A stretch of DNA of 64,000 bases from Mycobacterium sp. shizuoka-1 (GCF_002723835.1 NZ_BEWG01000095.1:1-64000), one strand, 5' to 3'; shown: positions 49,609 through 59,280, numbered from the stretch's first letter. Notes: generated by a model from the sequence alone, not told the origin. Translations and numbers: made by a program.

Positions 49609-50820
49609 ATGACAGGCACACTGGCCCCGGCCAAGCCGAATGTTGATCTGACTGACGGCAATTTCTATGCCGATGGCGCCGCGCGCGACGCCTATCGCTG
49701 GATGCGGGCCAATGAGCCGGTGTTTCGCGATCGCAACGGATTGGCGGCCGCCACCACCTATCAGGCGGTGATCGAGGCCGAACGTGACCCCGAGACGTTC
49801 TCCAACACCGGCGGCATCCGGCCCGACCAGCCCGGCATGCCCTACATGATCGATATGGACGATCCCGGACATCTGTTGCGCCGCAAGCTCGTTAACGCGG
49901 GCTTCACCCGCAAGCGGGTGATGGACAAGGTCGCCGGCATCGACACCCTGTGCGACACACTGATCGACGCGGTCTGCGAACGAGGCGAGTGCGACTTCGT
50001 CCGCGACATCGCCGCCCCGCTGCCGATGGCCGTCATCGGCGACATGCTCGGTGTGCTGCCCGAGGAGCGCTCGACGCTGTTGAAGTGGTCCGATGACTTG
50101 GTGTGCGGGCTGAACTCGGCCGCCGACGCCGAAACCCTGCAGGCTGTCATGGATGCCTTCGCCGGCTACTCCGCCTACGCCACCGAGACCATCGCCAAGC
50201 GCCGGGCCGAACCGACCGATGATCTGTTCTCGATCCTGGTGAACTCCGAGGTCGAGGGCCAGCGGATGGCGGACGACGAGATCATCTTCGAGACCCTGCT
50301 GATTCTCATCGGTGGGGACGAGACCACCCGGCACACCTTGTCGGGTGGCACCGAACAGCTTGTGCGCCATCGGGATCAGTGGCAGCAGCTGGTTGCCGAT
50401 CCGAACCTGATACCCGGCGCGATCGAGGAGATGCTGCGCTGGACCTCGCCGGTGAAGAACATGGCCCGCACCGCCATGCGCGACGTCGAGTTCCACGGCA
50501 CCGAGCTGCGTGCGGGCGAGAAGATGCTGCTGATGTTCGAGGCGGCGAACTTCGACGAGTCGGTGTTCGGTGATCCGGAGAACTTCCGCATCGACCGGAA
50601 TCCGAACAGCCACCTGGCTTTCGGCTTCGGCACACATTTCTGTCTCGGTAACCAACTGGCCCGTCTCGAGCTGACCACGATGGTCCGCAAGATTCTCGAG
50701 CGGCTGCCCGACCTGCGGCTGGCCGACGAGAACGCCCTGCCGCTGCGGCCGGCGAACTTTGTCAGCGGTCTGGAGGCAATGCCGGTGGTGTTCACCCCGT
50801 CGGCGCCTGTGCTGGCCTAG
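49609..50820 (+). CDS. cyp142: Cytochrome P450 CYP142, cholesterol C26/27-hydroxylase
   Basis: A 403-residue P450 (Rv3518c). I-helix GGDETTRH and haem loop AFGFGTHFCLGNQLA are present. In mycobacteria CYP142 carries out the same terminal side-chain oxidation as CYP125 with opposite stereochemistry, and can back it up. GGAGGGA precedes the ATG. It lies among other Rv35xx homologues, supporting the assignment over other P450 families. Confidence 0.93.
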   Translation: MTGTLAPAKPNVDLTDGNFYADGAARDAYRWMRANEPVFRDRNGLAAATTYQAVIEAERDPETFSNTGGIRPDQPGMPYMIDMDDPGHLLRRKLVNAGFTRKRVMDKVAGIDTLCDTLIDAVCERGECDFVRDIAAPLPMAVIGDMLGVLPEERSTLLKWSDDLVCGLNSAADAETLQAVMDAFAGYSAYATETIAKRRAEPTDDLFSILVNSEVEGQRMADDEIIFETLLILIGGDETTRHTLSGGTEQLVRHRDQWQQLVADPNLIPGAIEEMLRWTSPVKNMARTAMRDVEFHGTELRAGEKMLLMFEAANFDESVFGDPENFRIDRNPNSHLAFGFGTHFCLGNQLARLELTTMVRKILERLPDLRLADENALPLRPANFVSGLEAMPVVFTPSAPVLA

Positions 50821-50941
50821 TTGGCCGCCGCCCACACGCTCCGTTGTTTGGGCGGCGCCACTTTCGGGAACCACGACCCCACTCCCCGGGCATCGCGGTG
50901 TGGCGTGCCCGGGGCAACACCGTCACGAGCTGTGGGGCGAC

Positions 50942-51679
50942 ATGAACGTCATCGAATCCGACCGAGCCCGATACCTGCGCAGGCTGTTCTGCGCCGCAAT
51001 GCTGAGCGTCACGTCCGTCGTGCTCGCTCCGGCGGGCATCCCGACCGCGGCAGCGCAACCGTGTCCCGATGTCGAGGTGGTGTTCGCGCGCGGGACGTTC
51101 GAGCCGCCGGGCGTCGGCGGCATCGGGCAGGCGTTCACCGACCAGCTGCGGGCCGAGCCCGAGCTCGGTGGCAAATCGGTCGACGTCTACCCGGTGAACT
51201 ACCCGGCCTCGCTGAACTTCTCGACCGCGGCCGACGGGGTGATCGACGCCAGTAACCGGGTCCGCGACATGGCGGGTCGCTGCCCGGACACCAAGATGGT
51301 GCTCGGCGGCTACTCCCAGGGTGCGGCGGTGGTCGGCTACGTCACCGCCGACAAGATTCCGGACGGCTACGTCCCGCCGGACGGCATCACCGGGCCCATG
51401 CCGCCCGAGATCGCCAACCACGTCGCCGCCGTGGCGCTGTTCGGCAAACCGTCCAACGGCTTCCTGAACAGCATAGACCGCACCGCTCCACCGATCACCG
51501 TCGGTGACCTGTACGCGGCCAAGACCATCGACCAGTGCGTGCCCGACGACCCGATCTGTTCCACCACGGGCGGCGGCGACAACGGCGCCCACCAGGCGTA
51601 CGCCGTCAACGGGATGACAGCCGAGGCCGCCGGGTTCGCCGCGCAGAAGGTCGCCGCGGCGCAGACGGCGGGCGGCTAG
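50942..51679 (+). CDS. Secreted cutinase-family serine esterase
   Basis: A 245-residue exported protein. Signal peptide: RRLF, hydrophobic run, cleavage near AAA-QP (about 38). The cutinase core starts CPDVEVVFARGT; nucleophile elbow is GGYSQGAAV, and Asp/His lie in DDPICSTTGGGDNGAHQAY. The family hydrolyses lipid or polyester bonds at the cell envelope. It has no counterpart at this place in M. tuberculosis. The 121 bases upstream, after cyp142, show no other gene. Its end overlaps the convergent echA19 by four bases. Confidence 0.9.
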   Translation: MNVIESDRARYLRRLFCAAMLSVTSVVLAPAGIPTAAAQPCPDVEVVFARGTFEPPGVGGIGQAFTDQLRAEPELGGKSVDVYPVNYPASLNFSTAADGVIDASNRVRDMAGRCPDTKMVLGGYSQGAAVVGYVTADKIPDGYVPPDGITGPMPPEIANHVAAVALFGKPSNGFLNSIDRTAPPITVGDLYAAKTIDQCVPDDPICSTTGGGDNGAHQAYAVNGMTAEAAGFAAQKVAAAQTAGG

Positions 51680-52476
51680 CGCATCTTCCAGACGGGGGCG
51701 CGCTTCTCCTTGAACGCCAGCGGGCCTTCCTTGGAGTCCTCGGAGAGAAACACCGGGATGCCGTTGGCGGTGTCGGGCTTGAACGCCTCGAGCTCGTGCA
51801 TGCCCTCGGCCTCGCGAATGGTCTTGAGGATCGCCTGCACGGCGAGCGGGCCGTTGTTGTTGATGACCTCGGCGATCTCGAGGGCCTTCTGCAACGCGGT
51901 CCCGTCGGGAACCACATAGCCGATCAGCCCGTAGGACAGCGCCTCCGCGGCGGTGATGTGGCGTCCGGTGAGCAGCAGGTCGCAGGCGATGGTGTACGGG
52001 ATCTGGCGAGGCAGTCGCACCGCGGAGCCGCCCATCGGGTACAGGCTCCACTTGGCCTCGGAGATGCCGAACTTCGCGCTCTCACCGGCCACCCGGATAT
52101 CGGTGCCCTGCAGGATCTCGGTACCGCCCGCGATGGCCGGGCCCTCGACGGCCGCGATCAGTGGCTTGGTGAGCCGACGGCCCTTCAGCAGGCCCTCGAT
52201 CTTCGTCGGGTCGAACGCGCCGCTCTTGAACGAATCGCCGGGAGGCGCCTTGGTCGCGTTCTTCAGGTCCATGCCCGCGCAGAAGTATCCGCCGGCACCG
52301 GTCAGAATGCAGGTCCGGATCTCGGGGTCCTCGTCGACGCGGTTCCACGCGTCGACCATGATCGAGAGCATCTCGGTAGACAGGGCGTTGCGCGCCTCGG
52401 GCCGGTTCAGCGTGACGATCAGCGTGTGTCCGCGCTGTTCAATGAGGGCGTCGGCTTGTTTTTCGGGCTCGCTCAC
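51676..52476 (-). CDS. echA19: Enoyl-CoA hydratase EchA19
   Basis: A 266-residue crotonase (Rv3516). Oxyanion-hole segments are CAGMDLKNATKA and VEGPAIAGGTEILQGTDIRVA, and the catalytic region is ISEAKWSLYPMGGSAVRLPRQ. In M. tuberculosis EchA19 hydrates the C24 steroid enoyl-CoA in the first side-chain cycle. It is divergent from fadD19 with the shared KstR operator between them. Confidence 0.92.
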   Translation of the reverse strand: MSEPEKQADALIEQRGHTLIVTLNRPEARNALSTEMLSIMVDAWNRVDEDPEIRTCILTGAGGYFCAGMDLKNATKAPPGDSFKSGAFDPTKIEGLLKGRRLTKPLIAAVEGPAIAGGTEILQGTDIRVAGESAKFGISEAKWSLYPMGGSAVRLPRQIPYTIACDLLLTGRHITAAEALSYGLIGYVVPDGTALQKALEIAEVINNNGPLAVQAILKTIREAEGMHELEAFKPDTANGIPVFLSEDSKEGPLAFKEKRAPVWKMR

Positions 52477-52520
52477 GGGTATCTGCCTTCCAGCATCTTT
52501 GCCACAGACTTGTCAGGAAA

Positions 52521-52534
52521 TGTAACACGTTCTA
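52521..52534. promoter_or_regulatory. KstR operator between echA19 and fadD19
   Basis: TGTAACACGTTCTA, a full match to the KstR pattern and identical to the site at 61641-61654. It ends 11 bases before the fadD19 start. Confidence 0.88.
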
Positions 52535-52545
52535 ATTTGGGTGCC

Positions 52546-54198
52546 GTGGCCCTGAACATAGCCGATCTAGCCGAACACGCCATCGATGCCGTGCCCGACC
52601 GCGTTGCCTTCATCTGCGGCGAGGACCGAATCACTTTCGCCGAGTTGGAGGACAAGGCGAACCGGTTCGCCCACTACCTCCTCGACCACGGCGTCAAGAA
52701 GGACGACAAGGTCGGGCTGTACTGCCGAAATCGCATCGAGATCGTGATCGCGATGCTCGGCACGATCAAGGCCGGCGCGATCCTGGTCAACGTCAACTTC
52801 CGCTACGTCGAAGGCGAGTTGCGGTACCTGTTCGAGAACTCGGACATGGTCGCGCTGGTCCACGAGCGGCAGTACTCCGACCGCGTCGCCAACGTCCTGC
52901 CCGAAACCCCGGACGTCAAGACGATCCTCGTGATCGAGGACGGCAGCGACAAGGACTACCAGCGGTACGGCGGCGTCGAGTTCTACTCCGCACTCGCCGA
53001 GAGCTCACCCGAGCGTGACTTCGGCGAGCGCAGCGAGGACGACATCTACCTGCTCTACACCGGCGGCACCACCGGCTTCCCCAAGGGCGTGATGTGGCGC
53101 CACGAGGACATCTACCGGGTTCTGTTCGGCGGCACCGACTTCGCCACGGGTGAGTTCGTCAAGGACGAATACGACCTGTCCCGGGCGGCGGCCGAGAACC
53201 CGCCGATGGTCCGCTACGCGATCCCGCCGATGATCCACGGCGCGACCCAGTCGGCCACCTGGATGTCGATCTTCTCGGGCCAAACCACGGTGCTCTCACC
53301 CGAATTCGACGCCGACGAGGTCTGGCGCACCATCCACGAGCACAAGGTGAACCTGCTGTTCTTCACCGGTGACGCCATGGCGCGGCCACTGCTCGACGCG
53401 CTGCAGGCCGCCCTGGACAGTGGCAAGGAATACGACTTCTCGTCGCTGTTCCTGTTGGCCTCCACCGCGGCGCTGTTCTCCACCAGCCTCAAGGAGAAGT
53501 TGCTCGAGCTGCTGCCCAACCGGGTGATCACCGACTCGATCGGGTCCTCGGAGACCGGCTTCGGCGGCACCAGCATCGTGGCCAAGGGCGAGCACCACAT
53601 GGGTGGTCCCCGGGTGAGCATCGACCACCGCACCGTCGTCCTCGACGAGGACGGCAACGAGGTCAAGCCCGGCTCCGGCGTGCGCGGTGTCATCGCCAAG
53701 AAGGGCAACATCCCGGTCGGCTACTACAAGGACGAGAAGAAGACCGCCGAGACGTTCCGGACCTACAACGGCGTGCGTTACGCGATTCCCGGCGACTACG
53801 CCGAGGTCGAGGCCGACGGCACCGTCACGATGCTGGGCCGCGGCTCGGTGTCGATCAACAGTGGCGGCGAGAAGATCTACCCCGAAGAGGTCGAGGCCGC
53901 GCTCAAGGGCCATCCTGACGTGTTCGACGCCCTGGTGGTCGGGGTGCCCGACCCGCGCTTCGGCAACCACGTGGCCGCCGTGGTCGCGCCCCGCAAGGGA
54001 GCACGGCCAACACTGTCCGAGCTGGATACGTTCGTGCGCAAGGAGATCGCCGGCTACAAGGTGCCTCGTAGCCTGTGGCTGGTCGACGAGGTCAAGCGCT
54101 CGCCGGCCGGCAAGCCGGACTACAGCTGGGCCAAGCAGCAGACCGAACTGCGCCCGGCCGACGAGGTGCACGCCAAGCACGCGGGTGCCGCCAGCTGA
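52546..54198 (+). CDS. fadD19: Steroid-CoA ligase FadD19
   Basis: A 550-residue acyl-CoA synthetase (Rv3515c). ATP/AMP motif LLYTGGTTGFPKGVMWRH, then GYYKDEKKTAETF and the C-terminal hinge/Lys (SPAGKPDYSWAK). It activates the C26 acid of the sterol side chain to its CoA ester, and in Rhodococcus is needed for C-24-branched sterols. The GTG at 52546 is in frame right after the KstR site; there is no clear ribosome-binding site, so a leaderless message is likely. First gene of a four-gene unit. Confidence 0.94.
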   Translation: MALNIADLAEHAIDAVPDRVAFICGEDRITFAELEDKANRFAHYLLDHGVKKDDKVGLYCRNRIEIVIAMLGTIKAGAILVNVNFRYVEGELRYLFENSDMVALVHERQYSDRVANVLPETPDVKTILVIEDGSDKDYQRYGGVEFYSALAESSPERDFGERSEDDIYLLYTGGTTGFPKGVMWRHEDIYRVLFGGTDFATGEFVKDEYDLSRAAAENPPMVRYAIPPMIHGATQSATWMSIFSGQTTVLSPEFDADEVWRTIHEHKVNLLFFTGDAMARPLLDALQAALDSGKEYDFSSLFLLASTAALFSTSLKEKLLELLPNRVITDSIGSSETGFGGTSIVAKGEHHMGGPRVSIDHRTVVLDEDGNEVKPGSGVRGVIAKKGNIPVGYYKDEKKTAETFRTYNGVRYAIPGDYAEVEADGTVTMLGRGSVSINSGGEKIYPEEVEAALKGHPDVFDALVVGVPDPRFGNHVAAVVAPRKGARPTLSELDTFVRKEIAGYKVPRSLWLVDEVKRSPAGKPDYSWAKQQTELRPADEVHAKHAGAAS

Positions 54199-55319
54199 TG
54201 CACACCGAATTGTGCGACCGGTTCGGCATCCAGTACCCGATCTTCGTCTTCACCCCGTCGGAGAAGGTGGCCGCCGCGGTCACCCGGGCCGGCGGCATGG
54301 GCGTGCTGGGCTGTGTGCGGTTCAACCATCCCGACGACCTGGAGGCCGTCCTGGCATGGATGGACGCCAACACCGACGGTAAGCCGTACGGCGTCGACGT
54401 GGTGATGCCGGCGAAGATCCCCACCGAGGGCACCGCCGTCGACATCGACAAGCTCGTGCCGCAGGCGCACCGGGATTTCGTCACCAAGACGCTGGCCGAC
54501 CTCGGTGTGCCGCCGCTGCCCGAGGACGCCGCGCGCAATGAAGGCACGCTGGGCTGGCTGCATTCGATCGCGCGGTCCCACGTCGAAGTCGCGCTGCGCC
54601 ATCCGATCAAGCTGATCGCCAACGCGCTCGGCTCGCCGCCCAAGGACGTCATCGATGAGGCGCACGCCGCCGGGGTGCCGGTGGCCGCGCTGGCCGGCTC
54701 GGCCAAGCATGCGCAGCGTCACGCCGACAACGGCGTGGACATCGTGATCGCCCAGGGCCACGAGGCCGGCGGGCACACCGGCGAGATCGGCTCGGTGGTG
54801 CTGTGGCCGGAGATCGTGGATGCGGTCTCCGACCGGGCCGCGGTGCTGGCCGCCGGCGGCATCGGGACCGGCAGGCAGGTCGCCGCCGCACTGGCGCTGG
54901 GCGCATCCGGGGTGTGGATGGGCTCGGCCTTCCTGACCGCCGAGGAATACGACCTCGGGGTGCGCAGCGGCGCCGGACCGTCGGTGATCCAAGAGGCGCT
55001 GTTGGCGGCGACATCGGCCGACACCGTGCGCCGGCGGATCTACTCCGGCAAGCCGGCGCGGATTCTCAAGAGCCGGTGGACCGACGCCTGGGACGCCGAG
55101 GGGGCGCCCGACCCGCTGCCGATGCCGTTGCAGAACGTCCTGGTCAGTGAGGCGCACCAACGCATGAGCGCCTCGGCCGATCCGACCACCGTCGCGATGC
55201 CGGTCGGCCAGATCGTGGGCCGGATGAACCAGATTCGGCCCGCCGCCGAGATCATCGCCGAGCTGGTCGAGGGCTTCGAGACCGCGACCCGGAAACTGGA
55301 CACGATCCGCGACAGTTAG
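54198..55319 (+). CDS. Nitronate monooxygenase-family flavoprotein
   Basis: A 373-residue FMN TIM-barrel protein of the 2-nitropropane dioxygenase/nitronate monooxygenase family. GHEAGGHTGEIG and AAGGIGTGRQVAAALALGASGVWMG are the FMN-binding segments. Relatives in steroid clusters (IpdC, Rv3553) act as enoyl reductases, so a redox step on a sterol-CoA is possible. The ATG shares a base with the fadD19 stop. I do not recognise a counterpart at this position in M. tuberculosis. Confidence 0.88.
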   Translation: MHTELCDRFGIQYPIFVFTPSEKVAAAVTRAGGMGVLGCVRFNHPDDLEAVLAWMDANTDGKPYGVDVVMPAKIPTEGTAVDIDKLVPQAHRDFVTKTLADLGVPPLPEDAARNEGTLGWLHSIARSHVEVALRHPIKLIANALGSPPKDVIDEAHAAGVPVAALAGSAKHAQRHADNGVDIVIAQGHEAGGHTGEIGSVVLWPEIVDAVSDRAAVLAAGGIGTGRQVAAALALGASGVWMGSAFLTAEEYDLGVRSGAGPSVIQEALLAATSADTVRRRIYSGKPARILKSRWTDAWDAEGAPDPLPMPLQNVLVSEAHQRMSASADPTTVAMPVGQIVGRMNQIRPAAEIIAELVEGFETATRKLDTIRDS

Positions 55320-55347
55320 GTGTGCGGCGCGTCTACAGTCGAACGCG

Positions 55348-56175
55348 ATGACGATCGACGTGTGGATGCAGCACCCGACGTCGCGGTTTCTGGCCAGCGA
55401 CATCTTCGCCTCGCTACGCCGCTGGACGGGCGGGCAGATCCCGCAGGGCGAGCTTCCGCCGGCCGCGACGCTGGCCGCGATGGATGCCGCCGGCGTCGAG
55501 GTCGGCGTGCTGAGCGCATGGCGGGGACCACACGGCCAGGACCTGATCACCAATGACGAGGTCGCCGAGTGGGTTCGGCACCATCCCGGCCGGTTCGCGG
55601 CGTTGGCGAGCGTTGATCTGGACCGGCCGATGGACGCGGTGCGCGAGCTGCGCAGGCGAGTGCGCGACGACGGGTTCGTCGGACTGCGCGTGGTGCCGTG
55701 GCTGTGGGGAGCGCCGCCGACGGACCGCCGCTACTATCCGCTGTTCGCCGAATGCGTCGAACTCGGTGTGCCGTTCTGCACGCAGGTCGGGCACACCGGT
55801 CCGTTGCGGCCCTCGGAGACCGGCCGCCCGATTCCCTATATCGACGAGGTCGCGCTGGACTTTCCCGAACTGACGATCGTCTGCGGACATGTCGGCTACC
55901 CGTGGACCGAGGAGATGGTCGCGGTGTGCCGCAAGCACGAGAACGTCTACATCGACACCTCGGCCTATACCTCGCGGCGTCTACCGAAGGAGCTTGTGAG
56001 TTTTATGAAGACCGGCACCGGTGCCCGGAAAGTGTTGTTCGGCACCAACTATCCGATGATCGGGCACGCGCACGCGCTCGACGGACTCGACGAACTCGGG
56101 CTGCCCGAGCCGACCCGTCGCGCCTATCTGCACGACAACGCCGCGCGGGTGTTCACCAAGCTGGTGGCCGCGTGA
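55348..56175 (+). CDS. Amidohydrolase-2 family protein (Rv3510c-like)
   Basis: A 275-residue TIM-barrel amidohydrolase-related protein. The N-terminus reads TIDVWMQHP where typical members have an HxH metal pair, so one ligand may be lost. ELTIVCGHVGYPWTEEM, IDTSAYTSRRLP and VLFGTNYPMI follow the family pattern (GH-x-G, final Asp replaced by N in GTNYP). Metal-dependent hydrolysis or decarboxylation is uncertain. It lies 28 bases after the flavoprotein and overlaps the ilvX start. Confidence 0.82.
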   Translation: MTIDVWMQHPTSRFLASDIFASLRRWTGGQIPQGELPPAATLAAMDAAGVEVGVLSAWRGPHGQDLITNDEVAEWVRHHPGRFAALASVDLDRPMDAVRELRRRVRDDGFVGLRVVPWLWGAPPTDRRYYPLFAECVELGVPFCTQVGHTGPLRPSETGRPIPYIDEVALDFPELTIVCGHVGYPWTEEMVAVCRKHENVYIDTSAYTSRRLPKELVSFMKTGTGARKVLFGTNYPMIGHAHALDGLDELGLPEPTRRAYLHDNAARVFTKLVAA

Positions 56176-57728
56176 ACGGCGCCCAGTCTCTGATCACCAC
56201 CCTGGTCGATCACGGTGTGCGGGTCTGTTTCGCCAACCCGGGGACGTCGGAGATGCACTTCGTCGCCGCCCTGGACACCGTGCCGCAGATGCGCGGCGTG
56301 CTGACCCTGTTCGAGGGCGTGGCCACCGGTGCCGCCGACGGTTACGCGCGGATCGCGGGGGAGCCGGCCGCGGTGCTGCTGCATCTGGGCCCCGGTCTGG
56401 GCAACGGACTGGCCAACCTGCACAACGCTCGCCGCGCCGTGGTGCCCATGCTGGTCGTGGTCGGCGACCACGCCACCTACCACAAGAAGTACGACGCTCC
56501 GCTGGAGTCCGACATCGACTCGGTGGCCACGACGGTGTCGGGCTGGCTGCGACGTACCCTCGCGGTCGCCGACGTCGCCGCCGACGCCGCCGAGGCGGTC
56601 GCCTCCGCGCGTGCCGAGCACCACATCGCCACGCTGATCCTGCCCGCCGACGTCTCCTGGGACGAGGGCGCATCCGCGGTCAGAGGCACTGCACCGCAAC
56701 CGAATCCCGGTCAGCACGACGTCGGTGCTGTCGAGACCGCACTGCGCTCGGGCGAGCCGACGGTCATCATGGTCGGCGGTGACGCCACCCGCGAGGAGGG
56801 CCTGTCCGCGGCGGTCCGCCTGGCCCAGGCCTGCGGCGCAAAGGTGCTGTGCGAGACGTTCCCGACCCGGCTGCAGCGCGGCGCCGGGCTACCCGCCGTC
56901 GAGCGGCTGGCGTACTTCGCGGAGGCAGCCACCGCCCAGCTGACCGGCGCCCGGCACCTGGTGTTGGCCGGGGCGCCGCATCCGGTGTCCTTCTTCGCCT
57001 ATCCCGGCAAGCCGAGTGATCTGGTCCCGGAAGGCGCTGCGGTGCACACCTTGTCCGGTCCCGTCGGCGCTGCGGCAGCGCTGGGCTTTCTGGCCGACCG
57101 GATCGCCCCGACCGAGGTTGCCGCCACCGCGGCGCCGACGCGGCCCGCGCTGCCGAGCGGGCCGCTGACCGTGGCGACCTCCGCCGACGTGATCGGTGCG
57201 CTGCTGCCCGAACGCGCCATCGTGGTCGACGAGTCGAACACGTCGGGATTCCTTCTGCCGCAGGCAACGGCCGGCGCTCCGGCGCACGACTGGCTCACCC
57301 TTACCGGTGGCGCGATCGGCTATGCGCTGCCGGTCTCGGTCGGTGCCGCGATCGCCGCCCCCGATCGTCCCGTGCTGTGCCTGGAGTCCGACGGCTCGGC
57401 GATGTACACCATCTCGGCGCTGTGGACACAGGCCCGTGAACACCTCGATGTCACCACGGTGGTGTACGCCAACCGTGCATACGACATCCTGCGGATCGAA
57501 CTGCAGCGGGTGGGCGCCGAGGCAGCGGGGGAGCGGCCGGGGCCGAAAGCCGAGTCACTCCTCGACTTGACCAGTCCGACAATCGATTTCGTCCGCATCG
57601 CGAAAGGCATGGGTGTGCCCGCCCGCCGGGTGGGCACCGCCGAGGAACTCGCCGAGGCGCTGCGGTGGGCATTCGACGAGCCGGGACCGCATCTGATCGA
57701 GGCGGCCATGCCCTCGATAGCCGGCTGA
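56172..57728 (+). CDS. ilvX: Thiamine-diphosphate enzyme IlvX (acetolactate synthase-like)
   Basis: A 518-residue ThDP enzyme (Rv3509c). The Glu activating ThDP is in LTLFEGVATGAADGYAR, and the diphosphate/Mg motif is SDGSAMYTISALW...ANRAYDIL, close to the GDG-x~25-NN pattern. Annotated acetolactate synthase-like, but its place in a sterol operon (fadD19-flavoprotein-amidohydrolase-ilvX) suggests another 2-oxoacid or acyl-CoA lyase role. The GTG at 56172 overlaps the preceding stop as GTGA. Confidence 0.88.
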   Translation: MNGAQSLITTLVDHGVRVCFANPGTSEMHFVAALDTVPQMRGVLTLFEGVATGAADGYARIAGEPAAVLLHLGPGLGNGLANLHNARRAVVPMLVVVGDHATYHKKYDAPLESDIDSVATTVSGWLRRTLAVADVAADAAEAVASARAEHHIATLILPADVSWDEGASAVRGTAPQPNPGQHDVGAVETALRSGEPTVIMVGGDATREEGLSAAVRLAQACGAKVLCETFPTRLQRGAGLPAVERLAYFAEAATAQLTGARHLVLAGAPHPVSFFAYPGKPSDLVPEGAAVHTLSGPVGAAAALGFLADRIAPTEVAATAAPTRPALPSGPLTVATSADVIGALLPERAIVVDESNTSGFLLPQATAGAPAHDWLTLTGGAIGYALPVSVGAAIAAPDRPVLCLESDGSAMYTISALWTQAREHLDVTTVVYANRAYDILRIELQRVGAEAAGERPGPKAESLLDLTSPTIDFVRIAKGMGVPARRVGTAEELAEALRWAFDEPGPHLIEAAMPSIAG

Positions 57729-57739
57729 CCGGGGTAGCG

Positions 57740-59272
57740 CTAGCGGCAGATCTCGTAGACCGGATCGGCGCAGTCCAGTGCCTCGGCCGACAGGCGACGC
57801 TTGATGATCTTGAACGTCTCGGTGCGGGGCAGGGCGGAGCTCACCCGGACGAAGACCGGCCATTGCTTGGGGCCGAGATCGTCCTGGCCGGCCAGGAATT
57901 CCCGGAACCGGGCCGGGTCGAAGTCGGTGCCCTCCGGCATCACCAGCGCGGCCATCACCCGATCGCCGACCGCCGGGTCGGGGATGGCGTAGACGGCGGC
58001 CTCGGTGACGTCGGGGTAGCGCATCAGCACCCGCTCGATCGGCGCGGTGCCCAGGTTCTCGCCGTCGACGCGCATCCAGTCACCCAGCCGGCCGGCGAAG
58101 TGCACGTAGCCCGCCTCGTCCCGGTAGGCCAGGTCCCCGGAGTGGTAGACCCCGCCGGTCATCCGCTCGTTCTCGGCCTCCGGCGCGTTGTAGTAGCCGC
58201 GGAAATTGCCTGGGCCGGTGAGGTTTACCAGCTCGCCGACCACCCCGGGCGGGCACGGCTCCCCGGTGTCGACGTCGACGATCTCCAGGCCCTCCGGCAG
58301 CGGGCCCAGCGCCCCGTCCGGGGTGTCCGGGGTGCGGGCGATGTTGACCCCGCCCTCGGTGGATCCGAACCCGTCGACCACCGTCACGCCGAAACGCTCT
58401 GCGAACCGGTCGATGTCGCGCGGCGCCGCCTCGTTGCCGTACACGATGCGAAGCGGATTGTCGGCGTCGTCCGGGAGCGCCGGGGTGGCCAGGATGTAGG
58501 ACATCGGCTTGCCGACATAATTGGCGTAGGTGGCGTGGAAGCGGCGGGTGTCGGGGATGAACTGTGAGGCGGAGAACTTGCGGCGCAACGCGATCGACGC
58601 TCCAGCCGCGACTGCCGGAGCCCAGCCCGCCATCACCGCGTTGGAATGGAACAGCGGCATCGACAGGTAGCAGGTGTCCTGCGGGCCCAGCCCGAATCGC
58701 TGGGCCAGCATCACCCCTGGAACGGCGACCTTCTCATGGGTGCACCGGACCGCCTTGGGGTCACCGCTGGTGCCCGAGGTGAAGATCAGCATGAACAGAT
58801 CGTCGAACCGGCTGGGTGTGAACGTGATCGGCGCGCCGGCGTGCTGCGCCAGCTCGTCGGCCCACGCGCCGGTGCCCACGTCGATCACGGGGACGCCGTC
58901 GGGCGCGAAGCCGGCACCGTAGGTCTGCGGCCCGACCTCGTCACCGTCGGCGAGTACCAGTTGGCAGTCGGCCGTGGTGATGTCGCGGGCGAGCGCCTCG
59001 CCACGGCGGGTGGGGTTCAGCCCGACCGGAACCAGCCCGGACATCGCGGCGGCCACCAGCAGCGAGGAGAAGAACGGTGTGTTGCCCAGCAACACCCCGA
59101 TGTGCGGCGGCTTGGCCGGATCCAACCTGACCTTCAGCGCCGCCGACAGCTCGGCGGCATCCTGAATGTGTTGACGCCAGGTCGAATACGAGCCGTCGTC
59201 GGCGTGGATCCCCCGATCGTCGACGTCGGCCAGCGGAACCAGCAGATCGGTGACGGTCGGCTCATCGCTCAC
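57740..59272 (-). CDS. fadD17: Acyl-CoA synthetase FadD17
   Basis: A 510-residue AMP-forming ligase (Rv3506). Motifs IFTSGTSGDPKAVRCTH, DGFGSTEGG and GRLGDWMRVDGENLGTAPIE. FadD17 is reported to activate C26/C24 sterol side-chain acids like FadD19, with differing preference. The GTG at 59272 lies eight bases after fadE27 and is followed at once by the conserved SDEPTVTDLL start. Third gene of the fadE26-fadE27-fadD17 operon; convergent with ilvX. Confidence 0.9.
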   Translation of the reverse strand: MSDEPTVTDLLVPLADVDDRGIHADDGSYSTWRQHIQDAAELSAALKVRLDPAKPPHIGVLLGNTPFFSSLLVAAAMSGLVPVGLNPTRRGEALARDITTADCQLVLADGDEVGPQTYGAGFAPDGVPVIDVGTGAWADELAQHAGAPITFTPSRFDDLFMLIFTSGTSGDPKAVRCTHEKVAVPGVMLAQRFGLGPQDTCYLSMPLFHSNAVMAGWAPAVAAGASIALRRKFSASQFIPDTRRFHATYANYVGKPMSYILATPALPDDADNPLRIVYGNEAAPRDIDRFAERFGVTVVDGFGSTEGGVNIARTPDTPDGALGPLPEGLEIVDVDTGEPCPPGVVGELVNLTGPGNFRGYYNAPEAENERMTGGVYHSGDLAYRDEAGYVHFAGRLGDWMRVDGENLGTAPIERVLMRYPDVTEAAVYAIPDPAVGDRVMAALVMPEGTDFDPARFREFLAGQDDLGPKQWPVFVRVSSALPRTETFKIIKRRLSAEALDCADPVYEICR

Positions 59273-59280
59273 GGAACCGG

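Noticed and set aside
49552..50874. Upstream extension of the acetoacetate-decarboxylase-fold frame to 50874
   Set aside because: It is antisense to cyp142; the real start is ATG 49551.
51535..52545. N-terminal extension of the fadD19 frame back to 51535
   Set aside because: The extension runs antisense through echA19 and through the KstR operator; the conserved protein begins at GTG 52546.
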